Source of the DNA: Methylobacterium sp. Leaf117
GTDB lineage: Bacteria; Pseudomonadota; Alphaproteobacteria; Rhizobiales; Beijerinckiaceae
Direction: 5' to 3'
Assembly: GCF_001422985.1 (NCBI RefSeq)
Contig: NZ_LMNL01000034.1
Location: 196,295-260,294, forward strand
Length of the DNA: 64,000 nt
Position 1 is the first letter of the stretch; every line of letters begins with the position of its first letter. Of this stretch, positions 43,965-52,978 are shown piece by piece. The notes beneath the pieces are model-generated. The model worked only from the letters and a program-made list of their open reading frames with translations. It was not told where the DNA came from and made no database searches. Both the position numbers and the translations under genes were made by a program.

Positions 43965-44680
43965 GTGCGCGTCACCTCGGGCGTGAAGAGGTAGCCGCCG
44001 GAGCGGATGGTGCGGATGATCTCCGGGTTGCGCGGATCCGGCTCGATCTTCTGACGGATGCGGCTGATCAGGACGTCGATGCTGCGCTCGAAGGGGCCGG
44101 CCGCGCGACCCTGCGTCAGGTCGAGAAGCTGGTCGCGGGACAGCACCCGGCCGGGGCGCAGACAGAGGGCGTGAAGCAGGTCGAACTCCGCGCCCGTGAT
44201 GGCGATGCGGGCCTCCTCGGGGCTGAGGAGTTGGCGCAGGGAGATGTCGAGGGTCCAGCCGAGGAAGTGCAGGCGCCGCACGCCCTCCTCGGTTTCCGCC
44301 TCCGCCGCGGAGCCGCGCCGCAGGATGGCGCGGATGCGCGCCAGGAGTTCGCGCGGATTGAACGGCTTGCCGAGATAGTCGTCGGCGCCGATCTCGAGCC
44401 CGATGATCCGATCGATCTCCTCGGCCTTGGCGGTGAGCATCAGGATCGGAATGCGGGAGGCGGCCCGCAGGCGGCGGCACAGGCTCAGGCCGTCCTCGCC
44501 GGGGAGCATCAGGTCGAGCACGACGAGGTCGACGCGGGCATCGGCCAGCACCTTGTCCATGGCGGCCCCGTCGCCCGCGAGACTGACCCGGCACTCGTTG
44601 GCCCGCAGGTAGCGCGCCACCAGGGCGCTGATCTCGCGGTCATCCTCCACGAGGAGGATATGCGGCTGGGTCGTGGTCAT
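43961..44680 (-). CDS. OmpR-family response regulator
   Basis: The 239-residue product has a receiver domain with the acidic pair ED-D (residues 12-14), phospho-acceptor D56 (LVVLDLMLPGEDG) and the K in DDYLGKPFNP, then a winged-helix DNA-binding domain (ITGAEFDLLHALCLRPGRVL SRDQLLDLTQG, SIDVLISRIRQKIEPDPRNP, IRSGGYLF). The start at ATG 44680 gives the family N-terminus; the upstream open frame to 44938 is not protein-like. It controls unknown targets with the coupled kinase. Confidence 0.92.
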   Translation of the reverse strand: MTTTQPHILLVEDDREISALVARYLRANECRVSLAGDGAAMDKVLADARVDLVVLDLMLPGEDGLSLCRRLRAASRIPILMLTAKAEEIDRIIGLEIGADDYLGKPFNPRELLARIRAILRRGSAAEAETEEGVRRLHFLGWTLDISLRQLLSPEEARIAITGAEFDLLHALCLRPGRVLSRDQLLDLTQGRAAGPFERSIDVLISRIRQKIEPDPRNPEIIRTIRSGGYLFTPEVTRT

Positions 44681-44974
44681 CGGCGTCAGGGTCCCGAGCG
44701 TCGCGGCGGTCTCCGCACCCGGGCGGATTTGTCGGCTCGCGAGTATGCACCGCCGCGCACCGCCCCCGAAGGCCCGGCGCGGCGGGGATTTGTAAATGGC
44801 TGTTTCGGAGCGCCCGGCCGCCCAAACCGGGCGTCGGGCCTCGTCGGGGCCCGAACCGGCAGTGCCGGGAAACTCATTGCCGGGAGACCCGCCGATTCTT
44901 ATGTCGGTGCCCACAGGCGCCGGTCTCGTGGCCGTCACGGACGGATGGTGACCTCAAAGCTTCGGGAGACGACG

Positions 44975-45253
44975 ATGCAAGGCTCGAACCGGCTGTTCGA
45001 CGATTTCGCCCGCCTGATGACCGACGCCGCCGGAGCCGCCCAGGGCGTGCGCCGCGAGGCGGAGACGGTGTTCAAGGCCCAGGTCGAGCGCCTGATCCGC
45101 GACATGGACATCGCGTCGCGAGAGGAACTCGACGTCCTGCGCGACCTCGTCTCGGCACTGCGCAGCCAGAACGACGCCCTGGCCGCCCGGATTACCGCCC
45201 TCGAGGCAAAGGTCGGCGCCGAGCCGGTGGCCGGAGCCAGCGAGGCCATCTGA
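44975..45253 (+). CDS. Accessory factor UbiK family protein
   Basis: UbiK/YqiC proteins (BMFP) assist ubiquinone biosynthesis as trimeric coiled coils. The 92-residue product shows NRLFDDFARLMTDAAGAAQG VRREAETVFKAQVERLIRDM and the C-terminal coiled coil EELDVLRDLVSALRSQNDAL AARITALEAKV, matching the family throughout. GGGAG lies before the ATG. Confidence 0.8.
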   Translation: MQGSNRLFDDFARLMTDAAGAAQGVRREAETVFKAQVERLIRDMDIASREELDVLRDLVSALRSQNDALAARITALEAKVGAEPVAGASEAI

Positions 45254-45557
45254 TTCCAGGTTGATTCGCGCCCCTTCGGTCGCCGTCACGCTTGTACACA
45301 GGAAGGAACGGTGGACGGTCGCTTTCCTGTTCACCGGCTTCCCGGGCCGCTTTGAAACGCGAGTCCAGCCCGGTCTATAGTGGGTCATGACCTGATTCGC
45401 TCCCGACCCGAACCACCCTGAACCGAACAGAATCCGCGCCTGCCGCACCCCGACCGGGTGTGTCAGGTGCAAATCGGGCTCCGGGCGGTGCCGGCCTCTG
45501 GCGTGAGTTTCACAACGACTTCGCCGATCTTCGCCCAGATCGACATATTGGACCGCC
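45254..45557 (+). other. Spacer upstream of the YbjN-proC genes
   Basis: About 304 nt with no gene. It presumably carries the promoter for the YbjN-proC operon. I see no strong hairpin or clear hexamers. Confidence 0.4.
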
Positions 45558-46061
45558 ATGACCCAACTCCACATCGAAGATCACGATCGGCACGAGCATC
45601 CCCTCGACATCGTCGAGCGCCTCGCGTCGCTGCGCGACTGGATCTTCGACCGGGCCGAGACCGACGAGATGTCTGTTTCCGTCGCCGGGCGCTGGGCCGA
45701 CTACCATGTGGCGTTCACCTGGATCGAAGACGTGGAGGCGCTGCACGTCGCCTCCGCCTTCGACCTGAAGGTCCCGGAGCGCCGCCGCACCGAAATCCTG
45801 ACCCTGGTCTCCCTGGTCAACGAGCAATTGTGGGTCGGGCATTTCGACCTGTGGTCGACGGACAACGTGGTGATGTTCCGCCACTCGCTGCTCCTCACCG
45901 GGGGCGCCGCCCCCACGCAGGGTCAGTGCACCATGATGCTGAAATCCGCTGTCGACGCCTGTGAGCGCTACTACCAAGCCTTCCAGTTCGTGCTCTGGGC
46001 CGGCAAGTCGGCCCGCGAGGCCCTCGATGCGGTGCTGTTCGAGACCGAAGGCGAGGCGTGA
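45558..46061 (+). CDS. YbjN domain protein
   Basis: The 167-residue product matches alphaproteobacterial YbjN-domain proteins (type III secretion chaperone-like fold): DHDRHEHPLDIVERLASLRD WIFDRAETDEMSVSVAGRWA, FDLKVPERRRTEILTLVSLV NEQLWVGHFDLWS and CERYYQAFQFVLWAGKSARE. The stop overlaps the GTG start of proC (GTGA), an arrangement that is conserved in relatives. Cellular role unproven. Confidence 0.8.
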   Translation: MTQLHIEDHDRHEHPLDIVERLASLRDWIFDRAETDEMSVSVAGRWADYHVAFTWIEDVEALHVASAFDLKVPERRRTEILTLVSLVNEQLWVGHFDLWSTDNVVMFRHSLLLTGGAAPTQGQCTMMLKSAVDACERYYQAFQFVLWAGKSAREALDAVLFETEGEA

Positions 46062-46906
46062 GCGCAAATTCCCGTCCCGACACCGCTGCGCCTGACGCCG
46101 CACTGCCCCGGTCGCTCACCCTCGTGGGGGCCGGGAAGATGGGGGGCGCCATGCTGGCCGGCTGGCTCGCGGGCGGCCTCGACCCGCGTCGAACCACGAT
46201 CATCGATCCGCAGGCCCCGCCGGAGATTCGAGTGCTCTGCGCCGCGCGGGGGCTGGGTCTGAATCCGGCCGAGCCGCCGGTCTCCGAGGCGCTGGTGCTC
46301 GCCATGAAGCCGCAGGGCCTGGAGGGCGCAGCCGCCGGTCTCGCGCCGCTGATCGGGCCGGACACCCTGGTGGTGTCGATCCTGGCGGGTAAGACCCTTA
46401 CCAACCTGCGCGACCGCCTGCCCGGCGCCCGCGCCATTGTACGGGCGATGCCGAACCTGCCGGCCAGCATCGGCCGAGGCGCGACCGGCGCCGTGGCCAG
46501 CACCGCCGTCAGCGCGCAGCAGCGGGCGCAGGCGCAGGCACTTCTCGCCAGCGTCGGTCTGGTGGAATGGCTCGACGACGAGGCCCTCATCGACGCGTTG
46601 ACAGCCGTGTCGGGCTCCGGACCTGCCTACGTCTTCCTCCTGGCCGAGGTCATGGCGCAGGCGGGCGTGGCCGCCGGCCTGCCGGCCGACATGGCCGCGC
46701 GGCTCGCCCGGTCCACCGTCTCGGGGGCCGGGGCTCTGCTCGAGTCCAATCCCCGCGAGGCCGGCGCCCTGCGCCAGGACGTGACCTCGCCGGGCGGGAC
46801 CACCGCCGAGGCGTTGGCCGTGCTGATGCGTCCCGGTGGCCTGCCGGACCTGATGCGCGAGGCAGTGGACGCGGCGCGGCGCCGCGCCGGTGCCCTCGCT
46901 GGCTGA
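46058..46906 (+). CDS. proC: Pyrroline-5-carboxylate reductase
   Basis: ProC makes proline from pyrroline-5-carboxylate with NADPH. The 282-residue product starts at GTG and has the Rossmann motif LVGAGKMGGAMLAGWLAGG, the IVRAMPNLPASIGRGATGAV region, and the C-terminal signature ALTAVSGSGPAYVFLLAEVM, QDVTSPGGTTAEALAVL. Length is normal. Translationally coupled to the YbjN gene. Confidence 0.95.
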   Translation: MSANSRPDTAAPDAALPRSLTLVGAGKMGGAMLAGWLAGGLDPRRTTIIDPQAPPEIRVLCAARGLGLNPAEPPVSEALVLAMKPQGLEGAAAGLAPLIGPDTLVVSILAGKTLTNLRDRLPGARAIVRAMPNLPASIGRGATGAVASTAVSAQQRAQAQALLASVGLVEWLDDEALIDALTAVSGSGPAYVFLLAEVMAQAGVAAGLPADMAARLARSTVSGAGALLESNPREAGALRQDVTSPGGTTAEALAVLMRPGGLPDLMREAVDAARRRAGALAG

Positions 46907-46972
46907 GACGGACCTGACGATCCGGCTCCGCCACCCTACATCAGGGTCTGATTGGACGAGGATCGTACGACC

Positions 46973-47800
46973 ATGGCTAAACGCCCCGGCTCTCCCAAGC
47001 CCGATACCGAGATGCCCGAGACCGAGATGCCCGAGACCGAGACCCGGTCCACCGACGCGGCGGCGCCAGCCGAGCCGAAGCGTCCACCGCGCGAGGCCGC
47101 CGTCGAGGCGCTGATGCGGCTCGCGGCCGAGCAGCCCTGGAACGACATCGAGGTCGGCGACATCGCCCGGGAGGCCGGCCTGAGCCTGGCCGAGTTCCGC
47201 GATCTGTTCCCCTCTAAGGGCGCGGTACTCGGAGGCCTGTCCCGCATCATCGATCGCAAGGTGCTGGAGGGCGACACGACCGATCTCGCCGACGAACCGA
47301 CCCGCGAACGCCTGTTCGATGTGCTGATGCGCCGTCTCGACGCGATGACGCCCTACAAGGAGGCCCTGCGCCGGATTTCCTACGCCCTGCGCGGCGACCC
47401 GCTTTCCATGCTGGCCCTGAACGGGGTCGCGCTGAACTCGCACCGCTTCATGCTGGCCGCCGCGGGCATCAACACCGAGGGGCCACTCGGCCGCCTCAAG
47501 CTCCAGGGCGTGGTCATCGCCTTCGCCCGCACGGTGGAGGTCTGGCTCGACGACGAGGATCCGGCGCTGGCCCGCACCATGGCGCGCCTCGACAAGGAAA
47601 TCCGCAACGGCGAGCGTTTCATGGAGCGAGCCGACGATGCGCGCCGCCTCACCGCGCCCTTCCGGGCACTGGGCCGCTCGCTGCTCGATCGCGGCAGCCG
47701 CACGCGCCGGGATCGGCACGCCGCGGATATGCGTGACGGGGATACGCGCAACGAGGATGCCGGCAATCCCCTCGGCGGCGATCCGGCGGCGGCGATCTGA
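46973..47800 (+). CDS. TetR-type transcriptional regulator
   Basis: The 275-residue product has an Asp/Glu/Pro-rich N-terminal tail (with the EMPET repeat), then an HTH-like domain AAVEALMRLAAEQPWNDIEV GDIAREAGLSLAEFRDLFPS KGAVLGGL, where the recognition helix aligns with TetR proteins, and an all-helical C-terminal ligand domain. The C-terminal tail (ADMRDGDTRNEDAGNPLGGD) is low-complexity. ATG 46973 is preferred over TTG 46952. It follows proC by 66 nt. Confidence 0.75.
   Translation: MAKRPGSPKPDTEMPETEMPETETRSTDAAAPAEPKRPPREAAVEALMRLAAEQPWNDIEVGDIAREAGLSLAEFRDLFPSKGAVLGGLSRIIDRKVLEGDTTDLADEPTRERLFDVLMRRLDAMTPYKEALRRISYALRGDPLSMLALNGVALNSHRFMLAAAGINTEGPLGRLKLQGVVIAFARTVEVWLDDEDPALARTMARLDKEIRNGERFMERADDARRLTAPFRALGRSLLDRGSRTRRDRHAADMRDGDTRNEDAGNPLGGDPAAAI
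47006..47035 (+). repeat. Two 15-bp tandem repeats in the TetR gene tail
   Basis: ACCGAGATGCCCGAG occurs at 47006-47020 and again at 47021-47035, identical, followed by a partial third copy. It encodes TEMPE TEMPE TET in the acidic N-terminal tail. Confidence 0.85.
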
Positions 47801-47818
47801 GACCTCGGCCGGCCCGGC

Positions 47819-48183
47819 TCAGGTCCCGATCGGCATCCCCGTTTCGCCGAGATGGATCGCGAGCCAGATGGTGGGCCGGTCCGGATCGGTGAAGGTGACC
47901 CGATGGGTGGTACCGGCCGGGATGAACAGGGGATCGCCGGGCACCAAACGGTCTCCGCGTCCCCCATGGCCACCCGCGCCGCGCCCGCCAGGAGCAGCAC
48001 CCACTCGTCATGGTCCTGCCGATAGGGTTGATCCTGCGGCGTGACCTGGCCCTGGGAGACGATCCGTTCGATCCGGCATCCGGGACGCGCGAGGAATTCG
48101 GTGAAGACCTCGCCCGACCGAGCATCAGGCAGATCGGCCAGAAGGTTGGCTGAGAGCGTGACGATGGGCGCGGGCGGAGTCAT
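47819..48183 (-). pseudogene. Frameshifted cupin-domain gene
   Basis: The first part (from ATG 48183) reads MTPPAPIVTLSANLLADLPD, and GQVTPQDQPYRQDHDEWVLL LAGAARVAMGDAE, a cupin with the metal-binding HDEW motif. After this the frame goes wrong, but in the next frame the expected continuation appears: RLVPGDPLFIPAGTTHRVTF TDPDRPTIWLAIHLGE, containing the second cupin motif PGDxxxIPAGTTH. A 1-nt deletion at about 47950-47955 joins the two. Both halves look well conserved, so this is either a recent loss or a sequencing error. Role unknown. Confidence 0.7.
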
Positions 48184-48416
48184 CCGGCGGCTTTCGGCTT
48201 TGGGCTCACTCCTGTCGGAGATCACCGACATGGCAATGAACGGATTGATCGTCGGGCTGTGATCCGCCGCCGAGGCGTGAATGTGCTGGATGGTGATCGA
48301 GCGACATGGCGACGACCGGTCCTACCGGATGATCGAGAACGTCGAGAGCGGTGGGCCGGGGCGGCGATGATGATCCCGCTTGGAACCTCTGCACAATAGC
48401 CGAGAACGCCCCGCTC

Positions 48417-49721
48417 TCAGGCCGGCGGATCGGACCGGCCGGGCTCGACGACGAGGTTCGGGGGCGTCGCTCCGGCCCCGCCGAGAATCTTTCGGAGAGC
48501 GCGAGCGCGCAGGCGGCCGGCATGGCGGCGCGTCTGTGGGACCGTCCCGTCGGCGCTCCATTCGCGCAGGACTTCATCGACGGCGTCTCGGCCGATCAGC
48601 CCGCGCTCGGCGGCGTGCTCGGCCATTGCGAGGCTGTCAGCGGCCAGCACAAGGCTGCTGCCGGCCGCCTCGACCACCTCGGCCAGCCGGGCGATTTCGT
48701 CGAGGCGCTCGGCATCCCGCGAGACGTTGCGGATATAGACCGCCGCCACCCGGCCGGGATGAGCCGCCACGATCTGGGCGTAGACCTCGGGATCGTGCTG
48801 GCCGCTATCGCCGATCAGCACGAAGGGCAGGTCGTGGTAGAGCGCCAGCATACGCTCGATCAGATCGCGCTTGTGGTCCTCCGCCCGGCGCGGCAGCGGG
48901 CTCGTCCAGGACAGCCCCCATTCGCGCAGGAACAGCACTGGCCCGACGGGAATCCGGTGCATGGCGAAGAACTCGCTGAGCATGTCGTAGATGCCCCAGG
49001 GCGCCCTCGAGACGTACAGCATCGGATTGCCCTCGGCGCCCGACGGTCCTGTATACAGCGCGCGATAGAGGGCGGCGGCGCCCGGGAAAGCGACCCGGTT
49101 CTCGGCATCCTCGACGAACAGGCGCCACAGCATCTTGGCCTTGTTGGCGACGCCGGTTCGCATGATCGTGTCGTCGATATCGCTGATCACCACCCGCCGG
49201 CACTCGGCGGACGGGATGAAGATCTGGCCTTTCGCGCGCACCGGGACCGGGCCGGCAAGATCGAGGTCCATCGGGTGCCAGGACGCCTCTGGCGGAGCCG
49301 GCAGGCGCGGATGCAGATGGATGCGGAAATAGCCGTCGCGATCGGTAACCACCTGCTCCTCGCAGCCGAAGAACCGTGCCGTCAGGACCGCGCCGGCGAC
49401 CTTCCGGCGTGTGATCCGGCGCCGAATGTCACGCAGTTCGGCGGTCCAGCCCGCATTCGGGGCGTTGCCGGCGCGCTGCGACTGGCGAAACACACGGCCG
49501 ATCAGGAAGACCTGTTCGCGTGAGCCGTAGCCCCGATAGGTCTCGATCACAGTCCCGGCCTTGCCCTGGGACCGGCGAACGGGTTTGGCCAGCAGGCGCA
49601 GCGCCCGCAGGGTGCCTTTCGCCAGCCGACCTTTCGCCGAAGGCCTTTTTTCGGGGAGACCTTGTTCGGAAGGATCCTGTTCCGAAGGATCTGGGGCGCT
49701 GGTTCCGGACGGGGTGTTCAT
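48417..49721 (-). CDS. App1-type phosphatidate phosphatase domain protein (DUF2183)
   Basis: The 434-residue product carries the App1 catalytic region: SDIDDTIMRTGVANKAKMLW (DxDxT motif, nucleophile D181), GNPMLYVSRAPWGIYDMLSE FF and FVLIGDSGQHDPEVYAQIVA AHPGRV, all hallmarks of DUF2183/APP1 haloacid-dehalogenase-type phosphatases acting on phosphatidate. The N-terminal part (GYGSREQVFLIGRVFRQSQR) is also standard. The first ~40 residues contain a repeat (DPSEQDPSEQ). ATG 49721 chosen as the upstream frame is not protein-like. Confidence 0.85.
   Translation of the reverse strand: MNTPSGTSAPDPSEQDPSEQGLPEKRPSAKGRLAKGTLRALRLLAKPVRRSQGKAGTVIETYRGYGSREQVFLIGRVFRQSQRAGNAPNAGWTAELRDIRRRITRRKVAGAVLTARFFGCEEQVVTDRDGYFRIHLHPRLPAPPEASWHPMDLDLAGPVPVRAKGQIFIPSAECRRVVISDIDDTIMRTGVANKAKMLWRLFVEDAENRVAFPGAAALYRALYTGPSGAEGNPMLYVSRAPWGIYDMLSEFFAMHRIPVGPVLFLREWGLSWTSPLPRRAEDHKRDLIERMLALYHDLPFVLIGDSGQHDPEVYAQIVAAHPGRVAAVYIRNVSRDAERLDEIARLAEVVEAAGSSLVLAADSLAMAEHAAERGLIGRDAVDEVLREWSADGTVPQTRRHAGRLRARALRKILGGAGATPPNLVVEPGRSDPPA
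49661..49690 (-). repeat. Two 15-bp repeats in the App1-type gene
   Basis: CTTGTTCGGAAGGAT (49661-49675) and CCTGTTCCGAAGGAT (49676-49690) are adjacent and differ at two bases; in protein they give DPSEQ twice near the N-terminus. Confidence 0.75.
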
Positions 49722-50056
49722 CGGTACGATATCACTGGGTTCAGGGCCCGCCTCGCAGCATCGCGGGTTCAATGCCTGATGCCGGAGAAGGTTCGTTTGC
49801 CCGCACGCCTCTCGACCCCCGGTCTTCGGCATCGTCCGTGGTGTCTTGTCTCAAGGGCGGTTTGTTGCCTCAGCGGTGGGCTGATGCCGCGACACCGAAC
49901 TCTGTGGACACCGCGTGCCATCCGGTCGCGTTCGCGGAACTCCCCTCCCCGCCTCCGGTTCACGCCAGCACCCCCCACAGGGCTCGACCCGGATTTTTCG
50001 ATCCGGGATCGGCCGTTGTGGGGGGATTGCCCGCGTTTCTCCAGCGTCGAGTTCTT
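49722..50056. other. Divergent spacer App1-type gene / YqcI-YcgG gene
   Basis: About 335 nt between divergent genes. The frame of the downstream gene is open throughout but contains no family sequence, so I start that gene at 50057. No clear promoter is seen. Confidence 0.4.
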
Positions 50057-50872
50057 ATGCATCTGCCCCCGATGGACCACGCCTTCGCCGATCCTCTTCC
50101 CTTCGGTCAGCTGCCGGCCATTCGCCTGCCCCTGGAGCTTCCCTCCGACGACAATGACCATCCCCTGGCCGTTGCGTTCCAGGACTTCATCCGAAGCCAG
50201 CCGTTCCCCTGTGTCGGTGCCAAGTCCGCCCTGTCGAAGGGCCAGATGAAGATCGTGGTGGCCCGCAACATCACTTCGGGCTGGGACGATCCGCGTCTCT
50301 ATCCGGCGCTGCTTGCCTTCATCTGCCGCTATCGCGACAAGCCGGACCTGTTCCAGAGCTTCGCCGTGGTGTTCGAGGGACCGAACGCGATCGACGAGGA
50401 AGCGTTCGAGCGGCATCTCTGGGACAGGGTCCAGTCGCTCTCGGACAAGGACGCCTTCCTGGGACAGCGCTACGACAGCCGCGTGGAGGCCGACCCGGAC
50501 GATCCGCACTTCTCGCTCTCGTTCGGGGGCGAAGCCTTCTTCGTGGTCGGCATGCATCCGGGCGCGAGCCGGCCGGCCCGGCGCTTCACGCACCCGGTGC
50601 TCGTGTTCAACCTGCGGGCTCAATTCGAGCAGTTGCGGGCCGAAGGCCGTTACGAGAAACTGCGGGCTGCCATCCTGTCCCGCGACGAGGCACTCGCCGG
50701 ATCGATCAACCCGATGCTGGCGCGCCACGGCGACGCCTCGGAAGCGCGCCAGTACAGCGGCCGGGTCGTCGGAGCCGACTGGGTCTGCCCCTTTCAGGGT
50801 CGCAAGACATCGGGCGCGGCTCCGGACGGAACGAAGCAGGACGGACCCCGGGAGAGCCGCGATGCCGCCTGA
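50057..50872 (+). CDS. YqcI/YcgG family protein
   Basis: The 271-residue product matches the YqcI/YcgG family: FQDFIRSQPFPCVGAKSALS KGQMKIVVARNITSGWDDPR (family start), FAVVFEGPNAIDEEAFERHL WDRVQSL, DPHFSLSFGGEAFFVVGMHP and GASRPARRFTHPVLVFNLRA QFEQLR. Biochemical function is unknown. ATG 50057 or 50072 are both possible starts. It overlaps the next gene by 11 nt, a pair seen in other proteobacteria. Confidence 0.82.
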   Translation: MHLPPMDHAFADPLPFGQLPAIRLPLELPSDDNDHPLAVAFQDFIRSQPFPCVGAKSALSKGQMKIVVARNITSGWDDPRLYPALLAFICRYRDKPDLFQSFAVVFEGPNAIDEEAFERHLWDRVQSLSDKDAFLGQRYDSRVEADPDDPHFSLSFGGEAFFVVGMHPGASRPARRFTHPVLVFNLRAQFEQLRAEGRYEKLRAAILSRDEALAGSINPMLARHGDASEARQYSGRVVGADWVCPFQGRKTSGAAPDGTKQDGPRESRDAA

Positions 50873-51470
50873 GGCGCAAACCCACGAGATCGCACCGCGC
50901 TCCGGCGTGGCCTTCACCCTCGACAAGGGCGAGCGTCTGACGGTGATCGACCCGCAGGGCGAACAGGTGGCCGACCTTCTGGCCTTCGTGCGCGGCGACC
51001 TCGACGAGGTCATCTCGTCGGGCCGGACGCTCGACTATGCCAGCCGGATCTATCTGACCTCCGGCGATCCAATCTACTCGAACCGCTCGAACGTGCTCCT
51101 GCGCATCGTCGAGGATACGGTGGGGCGGCACGATTTCCTGCTCACGCCGTGCTCGGCCGACACCTTCCGGATCATCTATGGCGATGCCCACCCGCATCGC
51201 GGCTGTTTCGGCAACCTCGCGGCGGCGCTCGCTCCCTACGGCATCGTGCCGGACCGGATTCCGGTCGCCTTCAACGTGTTCATGAACGTCACCGTCGACG
51301 GCAGCACCGGCGAACTGAAGGTCGAGCCTCCCTTGAGCCGGGCCGGTGATCACGTGACCTTCGAGGCGGAATGCGACCTCGTCATCGGTCTCACCGCCTG
51401 CTCGGCGCTACAATCCAACAACAACAGCTTCAAGCCGATCCGCTACCGCATCGACCCCGCCCGCACCTGA
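50862..51470 (+). CDS. Urea carboxylase-associated family protein (DUF1989)
   Basis: The 202-residue product has the DUF1989 pattern: GVAFTLDKGERLTVIDPQGE QVADLLAF, DYASRIYLTSGDPIYSNRSN, TPCSADTFRIIYGDAHPHRG CFGNLAAAL, FNVFMNVTVDG and DLVIGLTACSALQSNNNSFK PIRY. GxCS/HPHRGC-like residues may bind a metal. Members are linked to urea/guanidine carboxylase clusters, but no such enzyme is adjacent here. It overlaps the YqcI/YcgG gene by 11 nt. Confidence 0.85.
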   Translation: MPPEAQTHEIAPRSGVAFTLDKGERLTVIDPQGEQVADLLAFVRGDLDEVISSGRTLDYASRIYLTSGDPIYSNRSNVLLRIVEDTVGRHDFLLTPCSADTFRIIYGDAHPHRGCFGNLAAALAPYGIVPDRIPVAFNVFMNVTVDGSTGELKVEPPLSRAGDHVTFEAECDLVIGLTACSALQSNNNSFKPIRYRIDPART

Positions 51471-51575
51471 AACGGCTGCCGTCGGAGCACGTCCCCGTGT
51501 TATGGGCGGCGCCCGGAAGCCCCGGCGCCGCCCGATCCCAGGGCGGGCCCATCGTGAACAGGTCGAAGCGAACCC

Positions 51576-52328
51576 ATGCGAACCATCGCCTATGCGGACG
51601 GCGGATGCGATCCCAATCCCGGCCCCGGCGGCTGGGGCGTGGTGATCGAAGCTGAGACCGGACGGGTCGAGCTCTGCGGCGGCGACCGCGCCACCACCAA
51701 CAACCGCATGGAGTTGACGGCGGCGATCAATGCCCTGCGCTACTTTCCCGAGGGCGCGCAGATCGAGATGCGCTGCGACAGCCAGTACGTCATCAAATCG
51801 GTGACCGAATGGATGCGGGGCTGGAAGGCCAAGGGCTGGCGCACGGCGACGGGGCCGGTGAAGAACGTCGAGCTGATGCAGGAACTCGATGCCCTCGCGG
51901 CGCGGCGCGACGTCCGCTGGAACTGGGTGCGGGGCCATACTGGCGAGGTCGGCAACGAGCGCGCCGACCGGCTGGCGGCGCAGGGCCGGCGCGAGGCGCT
52001 CGGCCTGCCATCGGGGCGTTCGGAAAGCCCGGCGGCACCGCTCCTCACCGGCACCGCCGCCCTGCGGGCTGCCGCTTCCCCGGCCGCCCTGGCAAAGGCG
52101 CCCATGGCTCCCGTCGCTGCGTCCGAGGCGCCCCCGTCGCGAACCAGCGCGATTCCCCTCGATCTCGGCCTCGGCCTGGAAGTCTCCCGCGCGGCGAAGG
52201 CCTCCGGACTGACGCCGCAGGCCTATGTGGAGCGGGCGGTGCGCCTGGCCCTCGACCTTGGACCTGAGGGACTGGAGCGGACCCGCGCGAGCCTGGGTCC
52301 GGCCAAGGGTGCCGGACCCGGCGCGTGA
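51576..52328 (+). CDS. rnhA: Ribonuclease HI with a C-terminal extension
   Basis: RNase HI removes RNA from RNA-DNA hybrids. Residues 1-~145 carry the full active site: D8 (AYADGGCDPNPGPGGWG), E46 (NNRMELTAAINAL), D68 (RCDSQYVIKSV), H121 and D131 (WVRGHTGEVGNERADRLA). A ~100-residue extension follows: an Ala/Pro-rich linker, then LGLEVSRAAKASGLTPQAYV ERAVRLALDLG, which resembles a ribbon-helix-helix-like helical unit. Normal bacterial RNase HI is ~150 residues. The stop overlaps the GTG start of the DNA glycosylase. Confidence 0.9.
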   Translation: MRTIAYADGGCDPNPGPGGWGVVIEAETGRVELCGGDRATTNNRMELTAAINALRYFPEGAQIEMRCDSQYVIKSVTEWMRGWKAKGWRTATGPVKNVELMQELDALAARRDVRWNWVRGHTGEVGNERADRLAAQGRREALGLPSGRSESPAAPLLTGTAALRAAASPAALAKAPMAPVAASEAPPSRTSAIPLDLGLGLEVSRAAKASGLTPQAYVERAVRLALDLGPEGLERTRASLGPAKGAGPGA

Positions 52329-52978
52329 CGCTGGCGGATGACATCCTGGGACGGCCCCTCCCGGCCGGCTTCTTCGCGCGACCGGCGCCGCAGGTGGCCG
52401 CCGCCCTGATCGGCTTCGACCTGCAGGTGGACGGCATCGGCGGAACGATTGTCGAGACCGAGGCCTATGATTCCAGCGACCCGGCCTCGCACAGCGTCAA
52501 CGGCCCGACCCGGCGCAACGCGAGCATGTTCGGGCCGGCGGGGCACGCCTACGTCTACCGTTCCTACGGCATGCACTGGTGCCTCAACCTGGTCTGCGAA
52601 CCGGGCAGTGCCGTGTTGATCCGCGCACTGGAGCCGCGCCATGGGCTCGCCGCCATGGCCGAACGGCGCGGACTCACCCCGCCGCGCCTGCTCTGTGCCG
52701 GGCCGGGGCGCCTGTGTCAGGCGCTCGGCGTCACCGCCGCGCTCGACGGCCTGTCCCTCGAAGAGCCGCCGTTTCGGCTCTCCGCCGCGTGCGGGGCACC
52801 GGACTGGATCGCCGATCGCCGAATCGGAATCTCCCGCGCGGTGGAAACGCCGTGGCGCTTCCTGTTCGCCGGCTCCCGTTTCGTCAGCCGTCCGCCCTCG
52901 CGCTTCGCGAAACCCGGGGCGCCCGTCGAATCCAGCGGCGACCTCACGCCGCCCGGACCGTCTCCAGGAAGCGACTGA
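52325..52978 (+). CDS. 3-methyladenine DNA glycosylase (MPG family)
   Basis: This monofunctional glycosylase removes alkylated purines. The 217-residue product starts at GTG and shows [38 protein letters not shown] (catalytic Glu of the ETEAY motif), [27 protein letters not shown] and [13 protein letters not shown], the standard MPG/AAG motifs. It is translationally coupled to rnhA and its 3' end overlaps the chemoreceptor gene on the other strand by 35 nt. Confidence 0.92.
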   Translation: MTLADDILGRPLPAGFFARPAPQVAAALIGFDLQVDGIGGTIVETEAYDSSDPASHSVNGPTRRNASMFGPAGHAYVYRSYGMHWCLNLVCEPGSAVLIRALEPRHGLAAMAERRGLTPPRLLCAGPGRLCQALGVTAALDGLSLEEPPFRLSAACGAPDWIADRRIGISRAVETPWRFLFAGSRFVSRPPSRFAKPGAPVESSGDLTPPGPSPGSD

